A DNA stretch of 33,935 nucleotides from an uncultured Clostridia bacterium (GCA_945946765.1 CAMEWS010000016.1:1-33935); one strand, 5' to 3'. Positions 25,093-33,735 are shown, counted from the first letter of the stretch. Program-made: numbers and translations. Notes: generated from the letters alone by a model not told the origin.

Positions 25093-25106
25093 AAACTTAT
25101 AAACAA

Positions 25107-27545
25107 CTAATCATTGTTTTCAGTTTTATCAGGAATTCTCATTGCATAGAAGGATCTCCATACAAATACCAATGCAACAATCAGGAATATTACACCTGCA
25201 ATAGGAGCAATTTGTCTGAAGGCTTCATTGATAGAGATTTCCATAGCTAATAAACCGAATAAAGTTGTGAACTTGATAATCGGGTTCATAGCTACTGAAG
25301 AAGTATCTTTGAACGGGTCACCAACAGTATCGCCAACAACTGTTGCATCGTGCAAGTCAGTACCTTTTTCACAAAGATCAACTTCAACAATTTTCTTAGC
25401 ATTATCCCAGCAGCCGCCGGCGTTAGCCATAAATACTGCTTGGAACAAGCCAAAGATAGCAATAGCAATCAAGTAGCTTACAAAGAAGGCTACAGGTGCT
25501 ACAGTCTTGCAGCAAGGAGCTGACAAGCAAGCAAATGCTAATGCAAATGCAAACAATGCGATAAAGATGTTAACCATACCTTTTTGTGCATATTGAGTAC
25601 AGATTTTAACAACTTCTTTAGAGTTTGCAACGTTTGCTGATTTAACGTTTTCATCATCAATTTTGATGTGTTTTTTGATGTATTCAACAGCTCTGTATGC
25701 ACCTGTTGTAACAGCCTGCATAGAAGCACCTGAGAACCAGTAAATAACAGCACCACCGGCTAACAAACCGAGGATTGTGTAAGGGTTCAACAAGTTAAGA
25801 ACTTGTTCAGGTTGAATACCCAATGTATTTTTGATTACAAGAATCAATGAGAAAATCATGGTAGTAGCACCAACTACTGCAGTACCGATAAGTACCGGTT
25901 TTGAAGTAGCTTTGAATGTGTTACCCGCACCATCATTTTCTTCGAGTTGTTGTTTTGCAACATCAAAGTTTGATTTGAAACCAAATTCTTTTTCAATTTC
26001 TTCAGATACGCCTTCACGTTCTTCGATTAATGAAAGTTCATAAACCGATTGAGCGTTATCTGTTACAGGACCATAGCTGTCTACGGCAATTGTAACAGGA
26101 CCCATACCCAAGAAACCGAATGCAACAAGACCGAATGCAAATACTGAAGCATAAATCATTACCGCATCAGGAATCATTGTACTAAAGTAATAAGACAATC
26201 CCATCAAGAATACGATTACCATACCAATCCAGAAACCTGAGAAGTTACCGGAAACGATACCTGAAAGAATTGTCAATGAAGAACCGCCTTCACGTGAAGC
26301 AGTAACAACTTCTTTTGTGTGAATAGCGTTAGGACTTGTAAAGAATTTAGTAAATTCAGGAATCAATGCTGCACCTAAAGTACCGCAGGAAATGATACCT
26401 GCCAATACAAGCCATAAATTACCTTCCAATCCACCTAATAACCATTTGCTTACGCCAAAAGTCATTATGATTGAAAGAACGGAAGTTAACCAAACTAAGT
26501 TAGTTAAAGGTTTTTCAAAGTCTAATTTTTCGGCTTTACCGTAGAATACTTGAGTAAAACCTGTGTTAATCCAGTAAGCAACTACTGAAGTAACAATCAT
26601 TAAGAATCTCATTGTGAAAATCCATGTCAACAATGGAATTTGATATTGAGGGAATACACCCAACAAGATAAATGAAACGAGAGCAACACCTGTTACACCG
26701 TATGTTTCAAAACCGTCAGCAGTAGGTCCGATAGAATCGCCTGCGTTGTCACCTGTACAGTCTGCAATAACACCGGGGTTTCTCGGGTCATCTTCTTTAA
26801 TTTTGAATTGAATTTTCATCAAGTCTGAACCGATATCGGCAATTTTTGTAAAGATACCGCCTGCTACACGAAGTGCGGAAGCACCTAAAGATTCACCGAT
26901 AGCAAAACCGATGAAACAAGCACCTGCTAAGTGTCCGGGAACAAATAACAAGATAACAAGCATCAAGATTAACTCAACGCTTACAAGTAATACACCGATA
27001 CTCATACCGGCTTTCAAAGGAATGTTCAAGACCTTTAAAGGATTGCCTTCTAATGAAGCAAATGCGGTTCTTGCGTTAGCAAGTGTGTTCATTCTGATAC
27101 CGAACCAAGCAACACCATAAGAACCGAGTATACCGATTACCGACCAAGCCAAAATAATCAATACACCTTTAAGTCCTAAGTGTTGTAAAGCACCGAAATA
27201 GAATGCAATACACAAACCGATAAGAACTTCCAAACCGAGTAAGAACTTACCTTGTTGAATAAGGTATGTTTTACAGGTTTCAAAAATAGTATTTCCGATT
27301 TCAGCCATTGCTGAATGAACTTTGTAGTTTTTGACTTTGATAAATTCTATCAAACCAAAAACCAAGCCCAATGCGGAAATAATGATACCGATAACCAGCA
27401 AATTAAAGCTGTTCGGATCGCTTGAAAGATTTGGTACTACCAAATCGGCTTCCCCTGCGAATGCAGAGCCGGAGGTCAAAAACATAGCAAACGCACCAAG
27501 CATGCCTGCTTTTAGCAGTCCGGACCATTTTTCTAAGATAGCCAT
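25107..27545 (-). CDS. hppA: Membrane-bound proton-translocating pyrophosphatase
   Basis: 812 residues with about 16 membrane segments. It couples pyrophosphate hydrolysis to ion pumping. Catalytic acidic motifs are present but divergent: ADIGSDLMK (236-244, usually ADVGADLVGK), EDDPRNPGVIAD, then DNAGDSIGPTADGFETYG (266-283, usually DNVGDxAGMxADLFETY). GDTVGDPFKDTS near the C-terminus is standard. The K+-dependence site reads GNTFKATSK, with Lys545 where K+-dependent enzymes have Ala, predicting K+ independence. The pattern recalls the divergent Na+-regulated H+-pumping clade. The first 30 residues resemble a cleavable signal peptide (ending GSAFA). The gene follows dnaB by 113 bases and has its own terminator. 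GGGAG supports the start. Confidence 0.94.
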   Translation of the reverse strand: MAILEKWSGLLKAGMLGAFAMFLTSGSAFAGEADLVVPNLSSDPNSFNLLVIGIIISALGLVFGLIEFIKVKNYKVHSAMAEIGNTIFETCKTYLIQQGKFLLGLEVLIGLCIAFYFGALQHLGLKGVLIILAWSVIGILGSYGVAWFGIRMNTLANARTAFASLEGNPLKVLNIPLKAGMSIGVLLVSVELILMLVILLFVPGHLAGACFIGFAIGESLGASALRVAGGIFTKIADIGSDLMKIQFKIKEDDPRNPGVIADCTGDNAGDSIGPTADGFETYGVTGVALVSFILLGVFPQYQIPLLTWIFTMRFLMIVTSVVAYWINTGFTQVFYGKAEKLDFEKPLTNLVWLTSVLSIIMTFGVSKWLLGGLEGNLWLVLAGIISCGTLGAALIPEFTKFFTSPNAIHTKEVVTASREGGSSLTILSGIVSGNFSGFWIGMVIVFLMGLSYYFSTMIPDAVMIYASVFAFGLVAFGFLGMGPVTIAVDSYGPVTDNAQSVYELSLIEEREGVSEEIEKEFGFKSNFDVAKQQLEENDGAGNTFKATSKPVLIGTAVVGATTMIFSLILVIKNTLGIQPEQVLNLLNPYTILGLLAGGAVIYWFSGASMQAVTTGAYRAVEYIKKHIKIDDENVKSANVANSKEVVKICTQYAQKGMVNIFIALFAFALAFACLSAPCCKTVAPVAFFVSYLIAIAIFGLFQAVFMANAGGCWDNAKKIVEVDLCEKGTDLHDATVVGDTVGDPFKDTSSVAMNPIIKFTTLFGLLAMEISINEAFRQIAPIAGVIFLIVALVFVWRSFYAMRIPDKTENND

Positions 27546-27658
27546 CTTTTTCTCCCTTGTCCTCTTCCATCTATAAAGGACATTTTCTATAACACATACC
27601 TCAATTGTACAAAAAACAAAACAATTATCAATAAGTTTACAATTTGAACATAAACTAA

Positions 27659-29020
27659 CTAAAACACATCGGTTTTTGTAATATTTTTAAACTTGGTTAT
27701 GCTGCCTTGAAACAGCATTGGGATTGAACCAACTGCACCGTTTCTGTGTTTTGCAATTATAACTTCCGCTTTTCCACGATTTTCAGTATCTTCCTTATTG
27801 TAATATTCATCACGATAGATAAACATTACAATATCGGCATCCTGTTCAATCGCACCTGATTCTCTCAAATCAGAAAGCATTGGTCTTTTATCAGTCCTTG
27901 ATTCAACAGCACGTGACAACTGGGACAATGCAATTACAGGAACATTCAGCTCTCTTGCCAAGCCCTTCAAACCTCTTGAAATTCCTGAAATCTGTTGGTT
28001 TCTGTCATCAGTAGCAGAGCCTTCCATCAACTGCAAGTAGTCAATTACAACAAGCCCTATTTCTTTTTGCTCCATTGCCAAACGTCTGCATTTTGCTCTG
28101 ATATCCATTACTGTAGCACCTGCGCAGTCATCAATAAATATCGGTGCATCAGCAAACAGGTTCATTGCTGATGTCAATTTTTCCCAATCTTTTGCCTGCA
28201 TATTACCGGTTTTTAATCTTTGAGAATCTACCTCAGCTTCGGAGCACAACATACGTTGTACCAGCTGTTCTTTAGGCATTTCCAAAGAAAATATCGCAAC
28301 GGGCTTTTTAGCTTTTAACCCTACATTTTGCGCAATATTAAGAGCAAAAGCTGTTTTACCCATGGACGGACGAGCCGCAAGGATAATTAAATCTGACTTT
28401 TGTAACCCCGAAGTCATTGCATCTAGGTCATAAAACCCTGTCGGAACACCGATTAATTCCCCTCGGTGTTCATATCTGTAAGAAATTTGTTCATAACTTG
28501 TCAAAACCAAATCTTTAACAGAAACTAAGTCAGATGTAGTTTTTTGCTGTGCAATATTAAAAATTAACTTTTCCGCATTATCAAGAGTGGTATCCATTGT
28601 TGTATTATCATAAGCCATTTCAACAATTTCGGAGCCTGCGTTAATCAACTCTCTTTTTATTGATTTTTCCTGAACTATCTTTGCATAATACTCGATATTT
28701 GCGGTAGTTGTTACGTTTAAAGCAAGGTCATTGATGTAAGCCCTGCCACCGACAGCCTCAAGTTTATCTTTTTCGTTTAAGACTTCTGAAACCGTAACAA
28801 TGTCTATCGCTTGATTTTTGGTAAACAAATCAACAACGGCTTCATAAATAAATCTGTGTGCAGGTTTATAAAAACTTTTTGCTGTCAGCATATCCGCAAT
28901 TTTATTAAAACAAACGGGGTTTGTTAAAACAGCACCCAATATAGCTTCTTCCGCATCTGTATTTTGCGGAGGAATTCTCTGTAATTTGCCTTCACTTGTT
29001 TTCATTAAAGCGTTTGCCAA
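27659..29020 (-). CDS. dnaB: Replicative DNA helicase DnaB
   Basis: 453 residues. This hexameric helicase unwinds DNA at the replication fork. The N-terminal primase-interacting domain opens with RIPPQNTDAEEAILG (15-29). The RecA-like domain has Walker A ARPSMGKT (216-223), Walker B LVVIDYLQL, and the DnaB-typical SLEMPKEQL and arginine-rich ISRGLKGLAREL segments. No intein interrupts it. The start is a TTG at 29020 with AAGGAAGG upstream at a rather long 10-base spacing. An in-frame ATG five codons later (29005) has no ribosome site but would give a normal protein too. hppA follows on the same strand, possibly partly by read-through. Confidence 0.95.
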   Translation of the reverse strand: MANALMKTSEGKLQRIPPQNTDAEEAILGAVLTNPVCFNKIADMLTAKSFYKPAHRFIYEAVVDLFTKNQAIDIVTVSEVLNEKDKLEAVGGRAYINDLALNVTTTANIEYYAKIVQEKSIKRELINAGSEIVEMAYDNTTMDTTLDNAEKLIFNIAQQKTTSDLVSVKDLVLTSYEQISYRYEHRGELIGVPTGFYDLDAMTSGLQKSDLIILAARPSMGKTAFALNIAQNVGLKAKKPVAIFSLEMPKEQLVQRMLCSEAEVDSQRLKTGNMQAKDWEKLTSAMNLFADAPIFIDDCAGATVMDIRAKCRRLAMEQKEIGLVVIDYLQLMEGSATDDRNQQISGISRGLKGLARELNVPVIALSQLSRAVESRTDKRPMLSDLRESGAIEQDADIVMFIYRDEYYNKEDTENRGKAEVIIAKHRNGAVGSIPMLFQGSITKFKNITKTDVF

Positions 29021-29207
29021 AGCTTGTTTACCTTCCTTAAAAAATAAAATAATTATACATCCCGACTTGAAAACATTATAAATTGCTAAAAATTTTAAAT
29101 CAGCAATATTAATAAATATAAATTACAAAATTAAACATTGTTGCACCTTACAGAGGGATATATTTTTTTAGCCCGTAAATCACAATATAAACAAAAGGAA
29201 AATACCC

Positions 29208-29513
29208 GTGTACAAAAAAATTATTAATCCAAAAGACGAATTAAACTACAGACTAGACAGCATAGAAAACAAATACCTCATTAACGACTCAAACAGAGCG
29301 CTCGGGTTCTTTGCTGCAACGGCAGGCACAATAATCCCCACGCAAATATCATCAAAAGACCTTTGTTATTATGTTGTGGACGGTCAGATAAATATTAACT
29401 CGGAAGAAAAAAGTTTTGACCTTCAAAAAGAAGAACTTATACTAATACCCCACGCAAATCCTTACGACGTACATTTTAAAGAAAATGCGAAAGTCCTTTT
29501 TATAAGATTCTAA
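29208..29513 (+). CDS. Small cupin-like protein
   Basis: 101 residues starting with GTG at 29208, supported by AAAGGAA seven bases upstream. The second half has the alternating beta-strand pattern of a single cupin barrel: CYYVVDGQININSEE, a turn, then LILIPHANPYDVHF and a final VLFIRF strand. The usual metal ligands (HxH, E, H) are mostly absent, with only His in IPHANPYDVHF, so it may bind a small molecule without metal, or be structural. It is transcribed divergently from dnaB and converges with the DUF4013 gene three bases away. The specific role is unknown. Confidence 0.7.
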   Translation: MYKKIINPKDELNYRLDSIENKYLINDSNRALGFFAATAGTIIPTQISSKDLCYYVVDGQININSEEKSFDLQKEELILIPHANPYDVHFKENAKVLFIRF

Positions 29514-29516
29514 AAC

Positions 29517-30266
29517 TTATGCAAAACACTTTTCTTCATCACACACATTTTTGTCGCAATTCAAAGCAAATTGCGCAAACAAATCAACATACACAAGACA
29601 TATATAAAAAGAGAAAAACGGCAACAACAATGCCAAAATTTGTGCATTAACCAGAATCAAAGAAACAATCAGATTTATTAATGCCACAACCAAACAATAA
29701 AAAACGAGCATAAAATAACAAGGAATATTATGCTTAATTAAATTAAAAGATTTTTTAATATTAAAAAATGACCTGAGCCTAAAATCCAAAGCAAAATTTA
29801 ATGCCAACATAATATATAAAGACGTATAAAGAACATGACCAATAAACCACACCAAAACATAAGGTATTATTGCCATAGAAAGTGTCATTGGAGAAAACAT
29901 CACCAATAAAATTGTCAAAAGAAGAAACGGCAACGCTATTACAAACCCGCCTATATAGGCTTTTAACCCGACATAAATATAATAAGCGGTATGATTCCAA
30001 GAAGGCAATTTACCTTTTAAATGAACGATTCTATTATGAACAGCCTTGAAGAAATACCCACAGACCGCAATCATAACCGTAAGCGATACCAACACGTATA
30101 AAGCCACAAAATAATAATTCATAGGGTCAAGAATAAGTCGTTTTATTCCGGGGAAAATATACACAAAAGAAGGAAAGAAAAGTAAAAAACCGCCGATTAA
30201 AGTTTTTGATACCCAATTAGAATCCTGCAACGCAAAAGAAAATGCCTGCTTTAAGCTTATACCCAT
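29517..30266 (-). CDS. DUF4013-type integral membrane protein
   Basis: 249 residues from ATG at 30266, seven bases after GAGG. The upstream in-frame GTG at 30272 lies one base from GAGG, too close for use. About six hydrophobic helices are visible. The region GYFFKAVHNRIVHLKGKLPSW...GLKAYIGGFVIALPFLLL has the layout of DUF4013 proteins (membrane helix, loop with P-W, GxKA helix). The adjacent 30361-30999 gene has the same layout, so these are tandem relatives in one transcription unit. The C-terminus is Cys-rich (NCDKNVCDEEKC). Function unknown; homologues are found in bacteria and archaea without an assigned role. Confidence 0.75.
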   Translation of the reverse strand: MGISLKQAFSFALQDSNWVSKTLIGGFLLFFPSFVYIFPGIKRLILDPMNYYFVALYVLVSLTVMIAVCGYFFKAVHNRIVHLKGKLPSWNHTAYYIYVGLKAYIGGFVIALPFLLLTILLVMFSPMTLSMAIIPYVLVWFIGHVLYTSLYIMLALNFALDFRLRSFFNIKKSFNLIKHNIPCYFMLVFYCLVVALINLIVSLILVNAQILALLLPFFSFYICLVYVDLFAQFALNCDKNVCDEEKCFA

Positions 30267-30285
30267 TAGCACGCCTCACTTATAT

Positions 30286-30340
30286 AATAAACACACTATC
30301 ATTTTATCACTTTTTTTAGCGGAATGATAGTGTGTTTATT
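30286..30340. repeat. 18-bp perfect inverted repeat between the DUF4013 genes
   Basis: AATAAACACACTATCATT (30286-30303) and its exact reverse complement (30323-30340) enclose a 19-base loop; one more T-A pair extends the outside. Neither strand has a U-tract after it, so it is not a standard terminator. In the minus-strand mRNA it would form a long duplex just ahead of the 30266 gene's ribosome site. Possible roles are an RNase III site, an mRNA-stabilising hairpin, or a small palindromic insertion. Confidence 0.75.
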
Positions 30341-30360
30341 AAAATAAAAACTATATATTA

Positions 30361-30999
30361 CTAATTAGCGGATGCTTTTACTTCTTCAAAATTTGGTGAG
30401 CTTTTTACAAACTGACCGATAAGATTAAAGTTTGAAAGCATTGATGCCAAAATAATGAACGGTATTAAAATCATACCAACAACAGTAATACAACATACTG
30501 TTGTAACAACACCATAGACAATACCCAATGCAATTACAAACAGAACAAATAATAAAGTATTTTTGTTACCTGCCAAAAGTTTGCCTACGGAAGCAAAATC
30601 AATCATAGAAAGAATTTTTTCATCCATAGCAAATCTTGCCATCAATATATATGCTACAAAATAATATACAATGTAAAATACATAAACAATTAAATTAGCA
30701 ACAATTTGCGCATCTGAAAACAACATACCTATAATTATACATATAATTCCAAACGGAATAAATAAAAGTAGACTTCCAACAAATGCCTTAATACCTGTCA
30801 CAAACAAAGCGCCAAAATCGGAAATTTCGGGTGTTGACTCATTACCGTTTAAAATATTTTTTAAATATTTAATAACATAACCAACCATAGCAAAATTAAC
30901 AATCGGTATCATAAATAAAATACCGCCGATAATCAGCTTTTTAATCCAATCTTGTCCGCTAAAAGGTGCTTTAATAGCCTTTACTAAATCCAAACTCAT
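30361..30999 (-). CDS. DUF4013 integral membrane protein
   Basis: 212 residues from ATG at 30999, six bases after AAGGAG. The upstream TTG at 31005 directly abuts the ribosome site. The family pattern is clear: W-I-K-K-L-I-I-G-G-I at 20-29, GYVIKYLKNILNG, a loop with PEISDFGALFVTGIKAF, then further helices (about five in total). The last residues are polar. It lies 44 bases downstream of ribH on the same strand and upstream of its relative, so all three may be co-transcribed. DUF4013 proteins have no established function. Confidence 0.8.
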   Translation of the reverse strand: MSLDLVKAIKAPFSGQDWIKKLIIGGILFMIPIVNFAMVGYVIKYLKNILNGNESTPEISDFGALFVTGIKAFVGSLLLFIPFGIICIIIGMLFSDAQIVANLIVYVFYIVYYFVAYILMARFAMDEKILSMIDFASVGKLLAGNKNTLLFVLFVIALGIVYGVVTTVCCITVVGMILIPFIILASMLSNFNLIGQFVKSSPNFEEVKASAN

Positions 31000-31043
31000 A
31001 CTCAACTCCTTATAAATATTAGTACAAGCCCAATTGTAAAGTT

Positions 31044-31508
31044 TTATAAAGTTTTTGTCAAGTTAGCCATTTCTATAGCTGTTTTGGCGGCTTCGGAGCC
31101 TTTGTTTCCTGCTTTTGTACCTGCACGTTCAATTGCCTGTTCCAAATTATCCGTTGTTAAAACCCCAAATATTACGGGAACACCAGTTTCCAAAGACACT
31201 TGAGCAATACCTTTTGCAACCTCTCCCGCAACAAAATCATAGTGACCCGTTGCACCTTTTATAACAGCACCCAAAGTAATTATTGCATCATACTTTCCTG
31301 ATTTTGCCACCTTTTTGGCAATTACCGGAATTTCAAATGCACCCGGAGTCCAAACAACGTCAATTGTTTCTTCTTTAATTCCGTGACGAACAAGCTCATC
31401 TATTGCTCCTGATAAAAGTTTTGAGCCAATAAACTCATTAAATCTGGATATGATTATACAAAATTTTTCATTGTTAGTAGTCAAATTGCCTTGTATTACG
31501 TTTGCCAT
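31044..31508 (-). CDS. ribH: 6,7-dimethyl-8-ribityllumazine synthase
   Basis: 154 residues, full length. It condenses 5-amino-6-ribitylamino-uracil with 3,4-dihydroxy-2-butanone 4-phosphate in the penultimate step of riboflavin synthesis. Motifs: [15 protein letters not shown] (substrate binding), [11 protein letters not shown] (52-61), [15 protein letters not shown] with the catalytic His89, and GVLTTDN with the C-terminal basic [17 protein letters not shown] seven bases upstream fixes the start. Other rib synthesis genes are absent from this window except ribF 1.3 kb away on the same strand. No FMN riboswitch signature is seen upstream. Confidence 0.96.
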   Translation of the reverse strand: MANVIQGNLTTNNEKFCIIISRFNEFIGSKLLSGAIDELVRHGIKEETIDVVWTPGAFEIPVIAKKVAKSGKYDAIITLGAVIKGATGHYDFVAGEVAKGIAQVSLETGVPVIFGVLTTDNLEQAIERAGTKAGNKGSEAAKTAIEMANLTKTL

Positions 31509-31876
31509 TTTTATCTCCTTAAATTTTTATACAGTAAACTGATACAAAACTATTATTAAATCGGAATAACAAAACAAGTTCGATTTCCTTAGTTAAGTTC
31601 AGCCCTGACAACAAGTTCAATTAGTCACCCTTCTCAAAATTGATGTCAACAAGAATAAATAAATTTTACAATAGTTTCAAAATCTTTTAAAGTTTTATTT
31701 CTTCTTTTTTACAAATCACTCCGCAATTTTTCAAACGGGTAATTTAAAAAGTCCTCCAACCATCGGACAATTTTGTTGAAGATTAATGAATCTTGTACAA
31801 AATATCAAACAACTTCACCTGTCTTTTTTGACTCTTACACAAGGAATGCCATCACAAATAAATATAGGGGAGAAAA
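31509..31876. other. Non-coding interval upstream of ribH
   Basis: No gene was recognised. It contains three AAGTTC copies at 18-19 base intervals (31576, 31595, 31613) and two hairpins at 31751-31800: GTCC/GGAC, then TTGT..AAGATT-AATG-AATCTT..ACAA. The ribH promoter must lie here but no box pair is convincing. Confidence 0.4.
31576..31618. repeat. Three AAGTTC direct repeats
   Basis: AAGTTC occurs at 31576-31581, 31595-31600 and 31613-31618. The first and third share the longer form ACAAGTTC(G/A)AT(T). The spacing of 19 and 18 bases is close to two helical turns, so all would face the same side of the DNA, as in arrays of regulator sites upstream of ribH (inference). Confidence 0.35.
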
Positions 31877-31972
31877 ATGTCATACTTAAAAAAAGATAAA
31901 AGATTTATGTTTTCTGTTACTTATATGTTTTTAATTTATACGTTACTAATTTTTTGCACGATTTTACTATAA
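31877..31972 (+). CDS. 31-residue single-pass membrane peptide
   Basis: A small gene: ATG at 31877, stop TAA at 31970-31972, with a strong AGGGGAG ribosome site just upstream. The peptide begins MSYLKKDKRF (basic, cytoplasmic) and continues with a single hydrophobic helix to its end (YMFLIYTLLIFCTILL). This layout is typical of small membrane proteins that bind and regulate larger transporters or kinases. No homologue comes to mind. The nearest plus-strand gene is the 32106 membrane protein, 133 bases downstream, and co-transcription is possible. It is below the size most gene finders accept. Confidence 0.6.
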   Translation: MSYLKKDKRFMFSVTYMFLIYTLLIFCTILL

Positions 31973-32040
31973 ATTAAGAAAAATTAAGCCACTGTAACCC
32001 AATATTATCAACAGAAAACATCTGTTAAAAAAGTCGGCTG

Positions 32041-32054
32041 ACAAAAATTTTTGT
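32041..32054. repeat. 14-base palindrome upstream of the 32106 gene
   Basis: ACAAAAATTTTTGT is an exact palindrome, 13 bases ahead of a TATAAT (32067-32072). It could be an operator, or just A/T composition. Confidence 0.25.
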
Positions 32055-32105
32055 TTTTAAACTTAATATAATAAAATAATAACCAAAAAGAGAAAGGGGT
32101 ATAAT

Positions 32106-32783
32106 ATGGCTGTACAAAAAATCACATCTCAATCTATTTACACAAAAAGCACTCCGTCACAATCTAAAGCCCAAACGACTTTCGGGATAAACAACAGCAC
32201 ACAACCGAAAAACAACAAAAAAACTAAAAATATTTTGCTTGCAGCCATTGTTCTTGCAGTTTTGGGCGGTATAGCATACGTAAAAAGAGAAGCGCTCGGA
32301 TTAACAAAAACAATAATCAAACAAAGCCCTAAAAAATTAGAAGAAAAAATAAATTTCTTAAAAGATAAATATCGTCCCGAAGCAACGAGAGTGCTAAACG
32401 AAAACACTCACAACGGAATGGTAAATCTTGGAGGTGTTGAACATGGTGCAGCAATACGTTCGGCAAGCCCTACGGAACAAGACCCGTTCCATCAAGCAGC
32501 TAGCTGGATTGAAGAAGCTTATATAAAAGCATACTCAAAAGCACAACTTTCTGACGGAAACAATGTGCTCAATTACATTCACAGACGTATAGGAACGGAA
32601 AACAATACGCTGGCACAAATATATGCACAAATGCCTAAAGAAGAATGTGCAATACGCTTAAATCAATTTGCAAACGAAGCGGCAAAAGTCGATAATCATG
32701 TAGGCATGACACCCGAAAAATTCATCACGTCAATGACGGAAAAAATTATTCCTAAAGCAAAAGAAAGTTTAGCGTCAAAATAA
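32106..32783 (+). CDS. Hypothetical single-pass membrane protein with FGINN motif
   Basis: 225 residues; AAAGGGG precedes ATG by about six bases. Residues 1-40 are polar and include KAQTTFGINN, nearly the same as KAQLFGINN in the 24637 product. One membrane helix follows (NILLAAIVLAVLGGIAYV, about 43-60). The remaining 160 residues are helical and soluble, with no domain I recognise (FHQAASWIEEAYIKAYSKAQ, NYIHRRIGTENN). Positive charges on both sides leave the topology uncertain. The gene is followed at once by a terminator and the convergent ribF. Probably lineage-specific; function unknown. Confidence 0.75.
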   Translation: MAVQKITSQSIYTKSTPSQSKAQTTFGINNSTQPKNNKKTKNILLAAIVLAVLGGIAYVKREALGLTKTIIKQSPKKLEEKINFLKDKYRPEATRVLNENTHNGMVNLGGVEHGAAIRSASPTEQDPFHQAASWIEEAYIKAYSKAQLSDGNNVLNYIHRRIGTENNTLAQIYAQMPKEECAIRLNQFANEAAKVDNHVGMTPEKFITSMTEKIIPKAKESLASK

Positions 32784-32788
32784 GTAAC

Positions 32789-32813
32789 AAAAGCGGTAGT
32801 CATACCGCTTTTT
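32789..32813 (+). terminator. Intrinsic terminator of the 32106 gene
   Basis: AAAAGCGGTA and TACCGCTTTT form a 10-bp perfect stem with a GTCA loop, followed by T-rich sequence. It begins six bases after the gene's stop and overlaps the ribF stop codon, so it may end transcription from both sides. Confidence 0.88.
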
Positions 32814-33735
32814 ATTTACGATTTAATTCACAAAAGAAATGTCTGACTTCAATTTCGTCTTTAAGCAACTGTGATTTTAATTCGGAAAGAGAAGAAAATT
32901 TAACTTCGTTTCTTATCTTTTTCACAAAAGAAATATTAATTATCTTGTCGTACAGATTTCCGTCAAAATCGAGCACATGGACTTCTAAAAGCAATTTAGT
33001 CCCATTAACGGTCGGGCGCTTACCAAAATTTGCCATTGCATTGTAAGTTTTGCCGTCTATTTGCGCACAAACCGCATAGACCCCTTTTTCAGGTTTTATA
33101 ATATCTGACGGAAATTTTATATTGGCAGTAGGGAAAGACAACGTCCGTCCGATTCTGTCCCCTGTAATTACCCTGCCGGCTATCTTAAAATAACCGCCCA
33201 ACAAATTAGGCATTAAATCTACATCACCCGACATAATAAGCTGTCTTATTTTTGAGCTGCTAATTAATGTATTATTAAAGGAAATTGGTGGAATTTCATA
33301 ATACTTATAACCAAATTCTTCCTGATGATTCCTCAAAAAATTCACATCGCCCTGTTTGTTTGCACCAAAGTAATGATTAAACCCTGTTGTAATAAATTGA
33401 GGTTTGAAATTTTTTACCAAAATATCTTTTAAATAGTCGTACGCAAGAGCATCTGCAATATTTTCATCAAACTCCAATACATAGGCATAATCAACACCCT
33501 GTTCTTCAATAAGTCTTAATCTTTCTTCAGGCGAAACTATATAACAAGGCGTGCGATTTTGAAAATAGCACAGCGGATGATTTTTAAAGGTTACAACCGC
33601 ACTTTTAATTCCGTTATGTTTTGCAAGATTAACCGCATTTTTTATAACAACTTTGTGCCCTTGATGCACGCCGTCAAAAAAACCGAGGCAAAGAGATAAA
33701 TCAGGATTATAATTTAATTCATTGTATACTTGCAT
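32812..33735 (-). CDS. ribF: Bifunctional riboflavin kinase / FAD synthetase
   Basis: 307 residues. It makes FMN from riboflavin and then FAD from FMN. The N-terminal FMN adenylyltransferase domain has GFFDGVHQGH (18-27, nucleotidyltransferase motif), TGFNHYFGANKQG (117-129) and the ISSSKIR motif (158-164). The C-terminal kinase domain has GRTLSFPTANI (196-206, the PTAN metal site) and the catalytic Glu251 in LLEVHV. No Shine-Dalgarno is present; the -10 ends six bases before ATG, so the mRNA is predicted to be leaderless. With ribH 1.3 kb away it is one of two flavin genes on this strand, but they are not one operon. Confidence 0.96.
   Translation of the reverse strand: MQVYNELNYNPDLSLCLGFFDGVHQGHKVVIKNAVNLAKHNGIKSAVVTFKNHPLCYFQNRTPCYIVSPEERLRLIEEQGVDYAYVLEFDENIADALAYDYLKDILVKNFKPQFITTGFNHYFGANKQGDVNFLRNHQEEFGYKYYEIPPISFNNTLISSSKIRQLIMSGDVDLMPNLLGGYFKIAGRVITGDRIGRTLSFPTANIKFPSDIIKPEKGVYAVCAQIDGKTYNAMANFGKRPTVNGTKLLLEVHVLDFDGNLYDKIINISFVKKIRNEVKFSSLSELKSQLLKDEIEVRHFFCELNRK

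Noticed and set aside
27659-29020. Intein in dnaB
   Set aside because: The helicase domain is continuous through Walker A and Walker B at normal total length.
31509-31640. FMN riboswitch upstream of ribH
   Set aside because: None of the conserved FMN-element segments was found on the minus strand between ribH and about 31860.
32010-32026. AACAGA/TCTGTT hairpin as terminator of the 31-residue peptide gene
   Set aside because: It is followed by A's, not T's, on the plus strand, and only six pairs form.
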